A DNA stretch of 34,710 nucleotides, taken from Bradyrhizobiaceae bacterium (lineage in GTDB: Bacteria > Pseudomonadota > Alphaproteobacteria > Rhizobiales > Aestuariivirgaceae). The notes under the pieces were generated by a model that ran no database searches, had not been told where the DNA came from, and worked only from the letters and a program-made list of their open reading frames with translations. The DNA is taken from the NCBI GenBank assembly GCA_947475225.1, contig CANJMQ010000043.1, forward strand, positions 1 through 34,710. Reading direction: 5' to 3'. A program made the position numbers and the translations under genes. The first letter of the stretch is position 1, and every line of letters begins with the position of its first letter. Below are positions 24,639 through 31,618 of this stretch, in pieces.

Positions 24639-25889
24639 TCAGTGCAGGTTCGGTGTGGCGCCCTGGCCCTTTTCGTCGAGCATGTGGCCGGTTTTGAACC
24701 GGTCCAGACGATAGGCGGCATTGAGCTTGTGGGGTTCGTCCTTGGCAATGGTATAGGCGAAGCACCAGCCCGAGGCAGGCGTGGCCTTGAAGCCGCCGTA
24801 ACACCAGCCGGCGTTGAGATAGAGGCCCTCGATGTGGGTCTTGTCGATGATCGGCGAACCGTCCATCGACATGTCCATGATGCCGCCCCAGGAGCGCAGC
24901 ACGCGCACGCGCGACAGCGACGGGATCATGGCGACACCCGCCTCGATCACATGCTCGACCATCGGCAGGTTGCCACGGCGGGCGTAGGAGTTGTAGCCGT
25001 CAATGTCGCCACCGAAGACGAGGCCGCCCTTGTCCGACTGCGAGACATAGAAGTGGCCTGCGCCGAAGGTGACGACGCCGTCGATGTAGGGCTTCAAGCC
25101 TTCAGACACGAAGGCCTGCAGCACGTGGCTTTCCATGGGCAGGCGCATGCCGACCATCTTGGCTGTTTCAGACGAGTTGCCGGCTGTGGCCAACCCGAGC
25201 TTCTTGCACTTGATGAGGCCCCTGTTGGTGTCCACACCAACGACCTTGCCGTTCTCGACCTTGATGCCCTTCACCTCGCAGTGCTGGATGATGTCCACAC
25301 CGCGACTGTCGGCACCACGGGCATAGCCCCAGGCCACGCCATCATGGCGCACCGTGCCGCCGCGCTTCTGGAGGAGGCCGCCCTTGATGGGGAAGCGGGC
25401 ATTCTCGTAGTCAAAGAAGGGATACATCTCCCTGACCGCCTCGCGGTCGAGAAGCTCGGCGTCCACGCCGTCGATGCGCATGGCGTTGCCACGCCGCGCG
25501 AAGGCGTCGCGCTGGGCGTCGGTGTGGCAGAGGTTCAATACGCCGCGCTGCGAGACCATGGCGTTGAAGTTGAAGTCCTGCTCGAGGTTCTCCCACAGCT
25601 TCATCGACCATTCGTAGAACGGGTTGTTGCCGGGCAGCATGTAGTTGGAGCGGATGATCGTCGTGTTGCGGCCAATGTTGCCCGAGCCGAGCCAGCCCTT
25701 TTCCAGAACCGCGATGTTCTTGAGGCCGTGCTCCTTGGCAAGGTAATAGGCCGTCGCCAGCCCATGGCCGCCGCCGCCGACGATGATGATGTCATATTCC
25801 TTCTGGGGCACGGGGTCGCGCCAGGCGGGCTCCCAGTTCTTGTGGCCGGAGAAGGAGTTCTTGATGAGCGAGAATACATTGTAGCGCAT
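24639..25889 (-). CDS. soxB: Sarcosine oxidase beta subunit family (candidate N-methylglutamate dehydrogenase subunit A)
   Basis: This is 416 residues from the ATG at 25889, the usual SoxB length; the frame is open to 26018 but those residues cross into the divergent regulator. The FAD-binding VGGGGHG motif is at residues 37-43, preceded by the family N-terminus (RYNVFSLIKNSFSGHKNWEPAW). His182 in the GGTVRHDGVAWGYARGAD context corresponds to the histidine that holds FMN covalently in the corynebacterial beta subunit (by analogy). The C-terminal WCYGGFKATPASGW is intact. It is the catalytic flavoprotein that oxidises the N-methyl amine, and the first gene of the set, divergent by 91 bp from the GlxA-type regulator. 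Confidence 0.94.
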   Translation of the reverse strand: MRYNVFSLIKNSFSGHKNWEPAWRDPVPQKEYDIIIVGGGGHGLATAYYLAKEHGLKNIAVLEKGWLGSGNIGRNTTIIRSNYMLPGNNPFYEWSMKLWENLEQDFNFNAMVSQRGVLNLCHTDAQRDAFARRGNAMRIDGVDAELLDREAVREMYPFFDYENARFPIKGGLLQKRGGTVRHDGVAWGYARGADSRGVDIIQHCEVKGIKVENGKVVGVDTNRGLIKCKKLGLATAGNSSETAKMVGMRLPMESHVLQAFVSEGLKPYIDGVVTFGAGHFYVSQSDKGGLVFGGDIDGYNSYARRGNLPMVEHVIEAGVAMIPSLSRVRVLRSWGGIMDMSMDGSPIIDKTHIEGLYLNAGWCYGGFKATPASGWCFAYTIAKDEPHKLNAAYRLDRFKTGHMLDEKGQGATPNLH

Positions 25890-25944
25890 GCGCTGGTCCT
25901 GAATCTTGGATTGCCCTTTGTAGTCCCTGCAGAGGCCGCGCGTC

Positions 25945-25974
25945 TTGCATTCAAGAGCCATTTCCTGATATATT
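25945..25974 (+). promoter_or_regulatory. Candidate promoter of the GlxA-type regulator, implying a leaderless mRNA
   Basis: TTGCAT (25945-25950) and TATATT (25969-25974) are separated by 18 bases. The -10 hexamer ends six bases before the ATG at 25981, so transcription would start at or next to the start codon. No Shine-Dalgarno sequence is present. Leaderless transcripts are known in Alphaproteobacteria; here this is a prediction from spacing only. Confidence 0.4.
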
Positions 25975-25980
25975 TCCGCC

Positions 25981-26925
25981 ATGCCAGAAACGCCACAGAC
26001 GGTGGGCCTGATGCTCATCCCCGGCTTCGCGCTGATGTCCTATGCCTCGGTGGTGGAGCCCTTGCGCGCCGCCAACCTGCTGGCGGGGCGGGAGCTTTAC
26101 CGCTGGGTTCACATCACGCCGGGCCCAGCCATCGTGACGGCCTCCTGCGGGGCCACCGTGCCCTGCCCGGTGAAGCCGGGAGACAGCGTGAAGCTCGACT
26201 TCCTGTTTGTCTGCGCTGGCGGCAACCCGACGGCCTTCAAGGACCGCACCACGCTGCAGTGGCTGCGCACGCTGGCGGGCCGCGGCCTGCGCATCGGCGG
26301 GGTCTCGGGCGGGCCGGTGATCCTGGCGCGTGCCGGCATCATGGACGGCTATCACATGACGGTGCACTGGGAGCATGCGCCCGCCGTGGCCGAGGCCTTT
26401 CCCAATGTGATGCTCACGCGCTCCATCTACATCGTCGACCGCAACCGCCTCACCTGCGCGGGCGGCACGGCGCCGCTCGACATGATGCACGCGCTGATCG
26501 CCGAGGCGCACGGGCCCGAACTGGCCCGCAAGGTGTCCGACTGGTTCATGCACACCGACATCCGGCCCGCACAGTCAGCGCAGCGCGCGTCGCTGACGGA
26601 GCGCTACGGCGTTCATGACGACCGCCTCAGCGCCGCCCTGGAACTGATGGAAAGCCACCCCGGCGAGCCTCTGACGCGGCCGGAAACCGCACGGCGCATC
26701 GGGCTCTCCACACGCCAACTCGACCGGTTGTTCGCCGAAAAGCTGGGCTCCAGCTATGCCGGCCATTACCGCCAGATCAGGCTCGAGCGCGCCCGCGACC
26801 TGCTGCGCCAGTCCGCCGTGACGATCACCGAAATCGCCCTGGGCTGCGGCTTCTCGAGCGCCAGCCATTTCAGCCGGGCGTATCGCGAGGCGTTCGGGGT
26901 GACGCCGGCATCGGAGCGGAAGTAA
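25981..26925 (+). CDS. glxA: GlxA-family transcriptional regulator (DJ-1/PfpI-like + AraC HTH)
   Basis: This 314-residue regulator has an N-terminal DJ-1/PfpI-like amidotransferase domain (residues about 8-180, TVGLMLIPGFALMSYASVVEPLRAAN, then RIGGVSGGPVILARAG and TCAGGTAPLDMM). An AraC double helix-turn-helix spans about 230-312 (RPETARRIGLSTRQLDRLFAEKLG; ITEIALGCGFSSASHFSRAYREAFGVTP). The reactive cysteine of true DJ-1 hydrolases is replaced in the GGVSGGP segment, as usual for regulators. Relatives such as GbdR and SouR of Pseudomonas sense dimethylglycine, betaine or sarcosine. Its place between the divergent sox-type genes and the convergent mgs/gmaS genes makes it the likely activator of this cluster (inference). 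Confidence 0.9.
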   Translation: MPETPQTVGLMLIPGFALMSYASVVEPLRAANLLAGRELYRWVHITPGPAIVTASCGATVPCPVKPGDSVKLDFLFVCAGGNPTAFKDRTTLQWLRTLAGRGLRIGGVSGGPVILARAGIMDGYHMTVHWEHAPAVAEAFPNVMLTRSIYIVDRNRLTCAGGTAPLDMMHALIAEAHGPELARKVSDWFMHTDIRPAQSAQRASLTERYGVHDDRLSAALELMESHPGEPLTRPETARRIGLSTRQLDRLFAEKLGSSYAGHYRQIRLERARDLLRQSAVTITEIALGCGFSSASHFSRAYREAFGVTPASERK

Positions 26926-26942
26926 CTCTCTCAATCTCAATG

Positions 26943-26970
26943 GCGTCATCCCGGCGAATGCCAGGGTGAC
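26943..26970. repeat. Palindromic repeat family B, copy 3 (degenerate)
   Basis: The segment starting GCGTCATCCCGGCGAA shares its left half with the copy at 11676, and the right half TGCCAGGGTGACG keeps the outer GTGACG of the copy at 18176 with three substitutions from the perfect palindrome. The stem is therefore interrupted. It lies between the convergent glxA-like and gmaS/glnT genes, next to a separate terminator. Confidence 0.7.
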
Positions 26971-26995
26971 GACAAACAAAGTGGCACTCTCGAAC

Positions 26996-27025
26996 AAAAA
27001 ACCCGGCGCGATTTCTCGCACCGGG
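26996..27025 (-). terminator. Rho-independent terminator of the mgs-gmaS transcript
   Basis: Arms 27002-27011 and 27016-27025 pair over 10 bp with a TTTC loop. The one imperfect position is a G-U pair in minus-strand RNA. Six A residues at 26996-27001 become a U6 tract directly after the stem on the minus strand. It is 31 bases downstream of the gmaS/glnT stop. This is the clearest intrinsic terminator in the window. Confidence 0.8.
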
Positions 27026-27055
27026 CTTTGTCGTTCGCTTCGTTCCCGTGAGGGA

Positions 27056-28360
27056 TCAGCAGTCGAGCGTGGTGTCGCGTTCCCACTGCGTCAGGTGACG
27101 GCAGTAGTTGTTCCACTCATTGTGCTTGAGCTTGAGATAGCCCTGGCTCACTTCCTTGCCGAGCATCTCCTGCAGGTAGCTGTCCTGCTCGAAGTTCCTA
27201 AGCGCGTCGAGAAGGTTCAACGGCAGCTTCTTGGCGTTCTTGATGGTGTGGCCCTCGGCATACATGTCGATGTCGAGGCGCTTGCCCGGGTCCATCTGCT
27301 TTTCAATGCCATGCATGCCGGCGACGAGGATGGAGGCCAGCAGCAGGTAGGGGTTGGCAGCGCAGTCCGGCAGGCGATATTCAGCGCGGCCAGAATCCGG
27401 GATGCGGACCATGTGGGTGCGGTTGTTGCCGCCATAGGTGATTGACGAGGGCGACCAGGTGGCACCCGAGATGGTGCGCGGCGCGTTGATGCGCTTGTAG
27501 CTGTTCACCGTGGGGTTGGTGATCGCGCACATCGCGGCGGCGTGCTGCATGAGTCCGCCGAGGAAGTGGTAGCCGAGCTTGGAAACACCAAGCTCGCCCT
27601 TGGCGTCCTCGAACAGGTTCTTCTTGCCGTCCTTCGTCCACACCGAAAGATGAACGTGGCAGCCGTTGCCGGTGAGGTTGATGAAGGGCTTCGGCATGAA
27701 GGTGGCGCGCAGGCCATGCTTCTCGGCGATGGACTTGACCATGAACTTGAAGAAGGCCACCTGGTCGGCGGTGGTAAGCGCGTCCGAGAAGTTCCAGTTG
27801 ATCTCGAACTGGCCGTTCGCATCTTCGTGGTCGTTCTGGTAGGGGCCCCAGCCGAGCTGCGTCATGGTCGTGCAGATCTCGGCGATGACATCGAGGCGGC
27901 GCATGATGGCAGCCTGATCGTAGCAGGGCTTCTCCGCCGTATCGCGGCTGTCGGAGACGGCCGAGCCATCGGCATTGATGAGATGGAACTCAGGCTCGAC
28001 GCCGGCCATGAGCTTCATGTTCTTCTTGGCATAGTGCTCGGAGAGCTTTCGCAGCACGACGCGCGGGGCCTGGGCGAGCGGCTCGCCGTTCATCCACGGC
28101 TCACCCGCGACCCACGCCACTTCGGGGCGCCACGGTAGCGGGATTATGGAATTGGTGTCGGGCATCACGAGAATATCGGGATGGGCCGGAGTCTGGTCGA
28201 GCCAGGTCGCGAAGCCCGCAAAGCCCGCACCGGCCTTCTGCATCCGGGCCGCGGCTTCCGCCGGAACGAGCTTGGCGCGCTGCACGCCGAAGAGGTCCGT
28301 GAAGTTGAAGAGGAAGAATTTGATGCCGTTTTTCTTGGCATAAGCGGCGAGATCGCCCAT
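27056..28360 (-). CDS. gmaS: Glutamine synthetase family ligase (GlnT / gamma-glutamylmethylamide synthetase)
   Basis: This is 434 residues from the ATG at 28360, with GGGAG 11 bases upstream; a GTG at 28372 would add four residues but leaves no room for that site. Glutamine-synthetase motifs are in order: N-terminal beta-grasp FFLFNFTDLFG, glutamate/ATP-binding MAGVEPEFHL, NDHEDANGQFEINW, GNGCHVHLSVW, NRTHMVRIPDSGRAEYRLPD. It belongs to the GlnT/GmaS group rather than the large GSI or GSII enzymes. GmaS joins glutamate and methylamine with ATP to give gamma-glutamylmethylamide; the near-identical rhizobial GlnT is annotated as a glutamate-ammonia ligase. Being last in an mgsA-B-C-gmaS order favours GmaS. 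Activity with ammonia cannot be excluded. Confidence 0.82.
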   Translation of the reverse strand: MGDLAAYAKKNGIKFFLFNFTDLFGVQRAKLVPAEAAARMQKAGAGFAGFATWLDQTPAHPDILVMPDTNSIIPLPWRPEVAWVAGEPWMNGEPLAQAPRVVLRKLSEHYAKKNMKLMAGVEPEFHLINADGSAVSDSRDTAEKPCYDQAAIMRRLDVIAEICTTMTQLGWGPYQNDHEDANGQFEINWNFSDALTTADQVAFFKFMVKSIAEKHGLRATFMPKPFINLTGNGCHVHLSVWTKDGKKNLFEDAKGELGVSKLGYHFLGGLMQHAAAMCAITNPTVNSYKRINAPRTISGATWSPSSITYGGNNRTHMVRIPDSGRAEYRLPDCAANPYLLLASILVAGMHGIEKQMDPGKRLDIDMYAEGHTIKNAKKLPLNLLDALRNFEQDSYLQEMLGKEVSQGYLKLKHNEWNNYCRHLTQWERDTTLDC

Positions 28361-28424
28361 GGTCCGTTTCACTCCCGTGTCGTCTTTGTTGGTCTTGTTC
28401 TGCAGTTGGTCGTGTCTTGAATAA

Positions 28425-28451
28425 CCCGGCTTCCTTACTGAGGAAACCGGG
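28425..28451 (-). terminator. Hairpin between mgsC and gmaS (possible attenuator)
   Basis: Arms 28425-28435 and 28441-28451 form an 11-bp stem with a TACTG loop; the single non-Watson-Crick position is G-U in minus-strand RNA. Minus-strand TTATT follows. It begins about 20 bases after the mgsC stop and lies 64 bases upstream of the gmaS start. It may reduce read-through or shape separate processing of gmaS mRNA. Confidence 0.5.
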
Positions 28452-28471
28452 GATTGTCATCAGCCACGATG

Positions 28472-29800
28472 CTAATATCCGCCGCGGCCCGGAATCCAGC
28501 TTGTTCCTGCAAGAGGGACCTGCGCCATTGCAGCGGCTTCCACCGTCAGTGCACAGAGATCCTCGGGCTCAAGGTTGTGAAGATGGCTCTTGCCGCAGGC
28601 GCGCGCCACGGTCTGGGCTTCGAGCGTCATGACCTTAAGGTAGTTCGACAGGCGCTTGCCCGCCTTGACAGGGTCAAGCCTGGCGGCAAGGACGGGGTCC
28701 TGCGTGGTGATGCCCGCCGGGTCACGGCCTTCGTGCCAGTCGTCATAGGCACCCGCCGTGGTGCCGAGTGCGCGATATTCCTCTTCGAGATGCGGGTCGT
28801 TGTCACCCAATGCAACGAGGGCCGCGGTGCCGATGGCCACGGCATCGGCACCCAGTGCCAGGGCCTTCGCCACGTCAGCACCGGAACGGATACCGCCGGA
28901 CATGATAAGTTGCACCTTGCGATGCATGCCCAGATCCTGCAGCGCCTTCACGGCAGGCCGGATGCAGGCGAGCGTCGGCAGGCCGACATGCTCGATGAAG
29001 ATCTCCTGCGTGGCGGCGGTGCCGCCCTGCATGCCGTCCAGTACAACGACGTCGGCACCGGCCTTCACCGCAAGCGCCACATCATAATAGGGGCGCGTGC
29101 CACCGACCTTCACGTAGATCGGTTTTTCCCATGAGGTGATTTCACGTAATTCGTGAATCTTGATCTCGAGATCGTCAGGACCCGTCCAGTCCGGGTGGCG
29201 GCAGGCGGAGCGCTGGTCGATGCCCTTGGGCAGGCAGCGCATCGCTGCCACGCGATCGGAAATCTTCTGGCCGAGCAGCATGCCGCCGCCGCCGGGCTTG
29301 GCACCCTGTCCGACCACCACTTCGATGGCATCCGCCTTGCGCAGGTCGTCGGGGTTCATGCCGTAGCGCGATGGCAGATACTGGTAGACGAGGTACTTCG
29401 ACTGACCACGCTCTTCCGGCGTCATGCCGCCGTCGCCCGTCGTCGTTGAGGTGCCGGCCATCGAGGCGCCGCGGCCCAGCGCTTCCTTGGCCTGCGCCGA
29501 GAGCGAGCCGAAGCTCATGCCGGCGATGGTGATCGGGATCTTGAGTTCAATCGGCTTCTTCGCGAAGCGGGTGCCGAGCACCACGTCGGTGCCGCATTTC
29601 TCGCGATAGCCTTCGAGCGGATAGCGCGAGATCGAGGCGCCAAGGAACAGCAGGTCGTCGAAATTCGGAAGCTTGCGCTTGGCGCCCGCGCCGCGGATGT
29701 CATAGATGCCGGTGGTGGCGGCACGGCGGATTTCTGCCATCGTATAGTCGTCGAAGGTGGCGGATTTGCGCGGTGGGGTGCGTGGAACGTTGATGTCCAT
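28472..29800 (-). CDS. mgsC: FMN-binding glutamate synthase-like protein (GlxD / N-methylglutamate synthase subunit C)
   Basis: This 442-residue protein corresponds to the FMN-binding central domain of glutamate synthase large subunit: PITIAGMSFGSLSAQAKEALGRGA, GDGGMTPEERGQSKY, GQGAKPGGGGMLLGQK, VDVVVLDGMQGGTAATQ-like barrel strand, and the phosphate-binding MSGGIRSGADVAKALALGADAV. Cysteines near RCLPKGIDQRSACRHPDW are candidates for part of a cluster site. With the MgsA and MgsB homologues it forms an enzyme that transfers the methylamino group of gamma-glutamylmethylamide to make N-methylglutamate. The rhizobial equivalents are called GlxBCD. The ATG at 29800 lies 13 bases after the mgsB stop. 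Confidence 0.88.
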   Translation of the reverse strand: MDINVPRTPPRKSATFDDYTMAEIRRAATTGIYDIRGAGAKRKLPNFDDLLFLGASISRYPLEGYREKCGTDVVLGTRFAKKPIELKIPITIAGMSFGSLSAQAKEALGRGASMAGTSTTTGDGGMTPEERGQSKYLVYQYLPSRYGMNPDDLRKADAIEVVVGQGAKPGGGGMLLGQKISDRVAAMRCLPKGIDQRSACRHPDWTGPDDLEIKIHELREITSWEKPIYVKVGGTRPYYDVALAVKAGADVVVLDGMQGGTAATQEIFIEHVGLPTLACIRPAVKALQDLGMHRKVQLIMSGGIRSGADVAKALALGADAVAIGTAALVALGDNDPHLEEEYRALGTTAGAYDDWHEGRDPAGITTQDPVLAARLDPVKAGKRLSNYLKVMTLEAQTVARACGKSHLHNLEPEDLCALTVEAAAMAQVPLAGTSWIPGRGGY

Positions 29801-29813
29801 TTGCTTTCGTTCC

Positions 29814-30497
29814 TCAGTAAGCGTCGGCGTGATCGACGTTGAAGTTATAGAGCTTGCGGGCGGAGCCGTAGCGGCGGAAGGCTTGAGGCTTGTGCTTCAG
29901 CCTGGCGCGCTCCAGCAGCCTGGCGAGGTCTTCGAGATGCTCACTGCGCATCTCCTTTTCGATGCAGTCGGAACCAAGGTTGTCGGCGCGGCCCTTCACA
30001 TAGAGGCGGGCCTCGTAGATCGAGTCGCCCAGCGCCTCACCCGCATTGCCGCACACCACGAGGTTGCCGCGCTGTGCCATGAAGGCCGACATGTGGCCGA
30101 CTGAGCCACCCACCACGATGTCCACGCCCTTCATCGAGATGCCGCAGCGCGAGGAGGCATCACCCTCGATCACGAGCAGGCCGCCATTGGCGGTGGCGCC
30201 AGCTGATTCCGACGCATTGCCCTTCACCCACACCACGCCCGACATCATGTTCTCGGCGACGCCGACACCGGCGTGGCCGTGGATGGTGATCTCGGCTTCC
30301 TTGTTCATGCCGCCGCAGTAGAAGCCGACATGGCCCATGACGTCGATCATCAGCGGCGCATCAACACCGCAGGCGATGGCGTGCTGGCCCATCGGGTTCC
30401 TGATCGACCACTGGCGATCGTTGGTATCCTTCGGCACATGATAGAGGTTCTGGTTGATTGCGGTGACGCCGAGCGCCTTGAGGTCAAGTTCATGCAT
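29814..30497 (-). CDS. mgsB: GltB C-terminal-like protein (GlxC / N-methylglutamate synthase subunit B)
   Basis: This is 227 residues from the ATG at 30497, preceded by a GGGACGGA stretch; the frame open to 30572 reads through non-conserved sequence. The protein is a right-handed beta-helix like the C-terminal GXGXG domain of glutamate synthase: repeating glycine-rich strands ITIHGHAGVGVAENMMSG, VVWVKGNASESAGATANGG, LLVIEGDASSRCGISMKG, IVVGGSVGHMSAF, LVVCGNAGEALGDSIYEARLYVKG. It has no active site of its own; it scaffolds the ammonia/methylamine-transferring complex with MgsA and MgsC. There are 111 bp between it and mgsA, including the perfect palindrome GGCGCCGGCGCC at 30558-30569. Confidence 0.88.
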   Translation of the reverse strand: MHELDLKALGVTAINQNLYHVPKDTNDRQWSIRNPMGQHAIACGVDAPLMIDVMGHVGFYCGGMNKEAEITIHGHAGVGVAENMMSGVVWVKGNASESAGATANGGLLVIEGDASSRCGISMKGVDIVVGGSVGHMSAFMAQRGNLVVCGNAGEALGDSIYEARLYVKGRADNLGSDCIEKEMRSEHLEDLARLLERARLKHKPQAFRRYGSARKLYNFNVDHADAY

Positions 30498-30608
30498 GCT
30501 GCAGTCCGTCCCATTTTGGCCTCGTCCCTTGTGTTTTCTTGGGCGAGGCAGGTGGAAGGCGCCGGCGCCCAATGAGCAGAACGGGCGGCGGCGAAGCTCA
30601 TCGTGAGG

Positions 30609-31511
30609 TCAGGCGTTGCCGCCCCAGGTGTAGATGGTGCTGGGTTCCGGCTCCCAGATCTTCGCATCATCAGCGCCGGGAAGATGCGCGATGGCGCGCC
30701 ATTCGGTGGCCATGGCGACCCAGTCATCCGTCTCGGCCATGACCGCGTGCTTGCAGGCGATGGGATCGCGTACCACGGCAAAGCCGTCCGCGGTGCCGAC
30801 AAGGAAGGTGTAGAAGCCGTCGAGGTCCTTGAGGCCGCCTTCGAGGGCTTCCCTGAGGGTGGCGCCGTTGCGGAGTTTCCAGGTCATGTAGGCAGCGGCG
30901 ACCTCGGTATCGTTCTCGGTTTGGAACTCCATGCCCTCGCGCTTCAGGTTTTCGCGCAGGCGATTGTGATTGGACAGCGAGCCATTGTGCACGAGGCAGA
31001 GGTCGGCGCCGGTGGCGAAGGGATGCGAGCCCGCAGTGGTTACCGCACTCTCAGTTGCCATGCGGGTGTGGCCGATGATGTGGGTACCGGAAGCACTTGC
31101 GAGATCGAAGCGGTCATAGACCTTCTCCGGCAGGCCCGTTTCCTTGAAGATCTCGACCGTATGGCCCGAGCCCACAACGCGCACGCCGGGCGCATTGGCC
31201 TTGAGCCACGTCACCACGTCTTCTTCCTTCGCGTTGGTGACGAGGATGCAGTGGCTGCCTACCTGTTCGATCGAGGCTTCGCAGTTCAGCCCCTCCTCGA
31301 GACCGGCCTCGACATGGCGCCACTTGTAGGCCCTGTCGTCATGGGCGAGCGAGAACTTCACCTCGTTGGCCTTGACCGGGTTGCGATAGACGGCGACCCC
31401 GGCAGAATCGGGTCCGCGGTTCGTCATCTCGATCAGCATGGGCCGGAACATCGCACCCAGCTGCGGCTGCAGCTTGGGGTTCTTGAGATAGAGTCCGACA
31501 ATGCCACACAT
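30609..31511 (-). CDS. mgsA: Class II glutamine amidotransferase-like protein (GlxB / N-methylglutamate synthase subunit A)
   Basis: This is 300 residues from the ATG at 31511. This start gives the N-terminus MCGIVGLY, placing the nucleophile at Cys2 as in all class II (Ntn) amidotransferases; a longer frame to 31571 would bury it. AAGGAGAA at 31518-31525 is a strong, well-spaced ribosome-binding site. Ntn-fold motifs follow: NRGPDSAGVAVYR, HTRMATESAVTTAGSHPFA, and LCLVHNGSLSNHNRLR. In the N-methylglutamate pathway this subunit would hydrolyse gamma-glutamylmethylamide (or glutamine) and release the amine to MgsC. It is first in the minus-strand set mgsA-B-C-gmaS with its own promoter-like sequence. 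Confidence 0.88.
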   Translation of the reverse strand: MCGIVGLYLKNPKLQPQLGAMFRPMLIEMTNRGPDSAGVAVYRNPVKANEVKFSLAHDDRAYKWRHVEAGLEEGLNCEASIEQVGSHCILVTNAKEEDVVTWLKANAPGVRVVGSGHTVEIFKETGLPEKVYDRFDLASASGTHIIGHTRMATESAVTTAGSHPFATGADLCLVHNGSLSNHNRLRENLKREGMEFQTENDTEVAAAYMTWKLRNGATLREALEGGLKDLDGFYTFLVGTADGFAVVRDPIACKHAVMAETDDWVAMATEWRAIAHLPGADDAKIWEPEPSTIYTWGGNA

Positions 31512-31542
31512 GGCCCGTTCTCCTTCAGCAATGATGCCTAAG

Positions 31543-31571
31543 AATATAGCAGGCCTTGGCCGGGTCATCAA
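31543..31571 (-). promoter_or_regulatory. Candidate sigma70-type promoter of mgsABC-gmaS
   Basis: On the minus strand TTGATG (31566-31571) and TATATT (31543-31548) are 17 bases apart. The start would lie near 31536, giving a leader of about 25 nt that contains the AAGGAGAA site. A small inverted repeat GGCCAAGGCC sits within the spacer and could be an operator; this is only positional. Confidence 0.5.
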
Positions 31572-31618
31572 CTAACAGGAAATTTTGTTTCATGCGAGGA
31601 ATGCACCCCCGCATGTGC

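Noticed and set aside
20865..25889. Confident assignment of the soxBDAG genes to sarcosine oxidation
   Set aside because: The same families serve as N-methylglutamate dehydrogenase, and the neighbouring mgs/gmaS-like genes make that at least as likely; motifs visible here do not decide.
24453..26618. 721-codon plus-strand open frame across soxD, soxB and part of the glxA gene
   Set aside because: It is antisense to soxB/soxD and out of frame with glxA. Both real genes have full family motifs, and long shadow frames are expected at this GC content.
31591..31615. CATGCG/CGCATG inverted repeat downstream of the RNase T2 stop, considered as a terminator
   Set aside because: Only 6-bp arms with a 13-nt loop and no T-run on the relevant strand.
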